Assembly: GCA_003151235.1 (NCBI GenBank)
Contig: PLWZ01000067.1
Span: forward strand, 2,363-66,362
Direction: 5' to 3'
Source: Acidimicrobiaceae bacterium
GTDB taxonomy: Bacteria; Actinomycetota; Acidimicrobiia; Acidimicrobiales; RAAP-2
DNA length: 64,000 nucleotides
A model generated the notes under the pieces. The model had not been told where the DNA came from, made no database searches, and saw nothing but the letters and a program-made list of their open reading frames with translations. Positions 63,602-64,000 of this stretch are shown one piece after another. The first letter of the stretch is position 1, and every line of letters begins with the position of its first letter. Position numbers and translations under genes: made by a program.

Positions 63602-64000
63602 CAGTGACTCTCCTCGAACAGTTCGGCGAGCTCGGCCGGCATCTCGGGGATCGGCTCGGGGACGATCTTGATGTCCCCGTTCACGCCGCCACCCGATGGC
63701 TGGCGCTGGACGAGGTTGACCTTCCCGAACTCGGGGTCGGCCGACGGGAAGTCCTCCCGGGTGTGCCCGCCCCGGCTCTCCTTGCGGTCCCTCGCCCCGA
63801 GGGTCACGCAACGCGACACCGTGAGCATCGCCGGGAGGTCGGTGGCGAGATTCCAACCGGGGTTATACGCGCGGCCCCCGCCGACGCTCACCTTGGCCGC
63901 CCGGTCGCGGAGCACATCGAGCTCTCCGAGCGCCCGTTCGAGCTCGTCGCCGGTCCGGATGATGCCGACGAGCGTCTGCATCATCTCCTGCAGCTCCTGG
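63601..64000 (-). CDS. sdhA: Succinate dehydrogenase / fumarate reductase flavoprotein subunit, C-terminal part
   Basis: Only the last ~133 codons are inside the window; the gene continues past its right edge. The visible part is the C-terminal helical domain and capping segment (GARDRKESRGGHTREDFPSA with the conserved Arg, then the Fum_red C-region VNLVQRQPSGG). It is coupled to sdhB by a 1-4 base overlap. The FAD domain lies outside. Confidence 0.93.
   Translation of the reverse strand, partial: QELQEMMQTLVGIIRTGDELERALGELDVLRDRAAKVSVGGGRAYNPGWNLATDLPAMLTVSRCVTLGARDRKESRGGHTREDFPSADPEFGKVNLVQRQPSGGGVNGDIKIVPEPIPEMPAELAELFEESH

Overview
This 64 kb window looks like a chromosomal segment of a high-GC actinobacterium, most plausibly of the class Acidimicrobiia. 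The support is roughly 70% GC in the lines sampled, many GTG starts, chains of genes overlapping by 1-4 bases, a stand-alone GuaB3 paralogue next to guaA, an actinobacterial-type alr / alpha-beta hydrolase / tsaEB-rimI-tsaD cluster, and many start codons that sit 5-10 bases behind a TANNNT box, as in leaderless actinobacterial transcripts. The genus assignment is inference; no rRNA is present.

Layout. 1-14.4 kb: the end of tuf and rpsJ, then the S10/spc ribosomal protein clusters (rplC to rplO), secY, adk and map. 14.4-15.5 kb: a nitrobindin-like gene and a truncated SnoaL-like remnant interrupt the usual map-infA junction. 15.5-22.1 kb: infA, rpmJ, rpsM, rpsK, rpsD, rpoA, rplQ, truA, rplM, rpsI and glmM, closed by a hairpin. 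22.2-32.2 kb: glmS, acpS, NAD(P)HX repair, alr, a hydrolase, family-4 uracil-DNA glycosylase, the t6A set (tsaE, tsaB, rimI, tsaD) and pdxH.

32.2-37.7 kb is an accessory block. It has a c-di-GMP-I (GEMM-I) riboswitch in front of a small secreted six-cysteine protein of unknown function, a low-molecular-weight tyrosine phosphatase and a class-E-like sortase on the minus strand, and cysD plus a cysNC fusion with visibly lower GC. 37.8-40.2 kb is a translationally coupled trio: an SDR, a divergent QueA-family protein and a SufR-like regulator. 40.3-43.2 kb holds an RDD membrane protein and groES-groEL under a CIRCE operator. 43.2-54.4 kb holds a Nudix hydrolase, an amidohydrolase, a patatin-like lipase, guaB3-guaA-pcrA, a lone B12-binding domain and sucCD. 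54.4-61.1 kb holds purN-purH-folD, metF (divergent from a VOC protein), icd and mdh. 61.1-64 kb, on the minus strand, holds two unknown proteins, an SCP2-like protein and sdhB-sdhA (sdhA cut by the window edge).

Points beyond a standard annotation are: long charged extensions on L22, S3, L29 and L5; a 25-codon ORF bridging rpsH and rplF with a hairpin over the rplF ribosome binding region; a probable CTG start for infA; the riboswitch with a traceable expression platform; and a repeated leaderless-promoter pattern. No tRNA, rRNA, CRISPR array, insertion sequence or integrase was seen.
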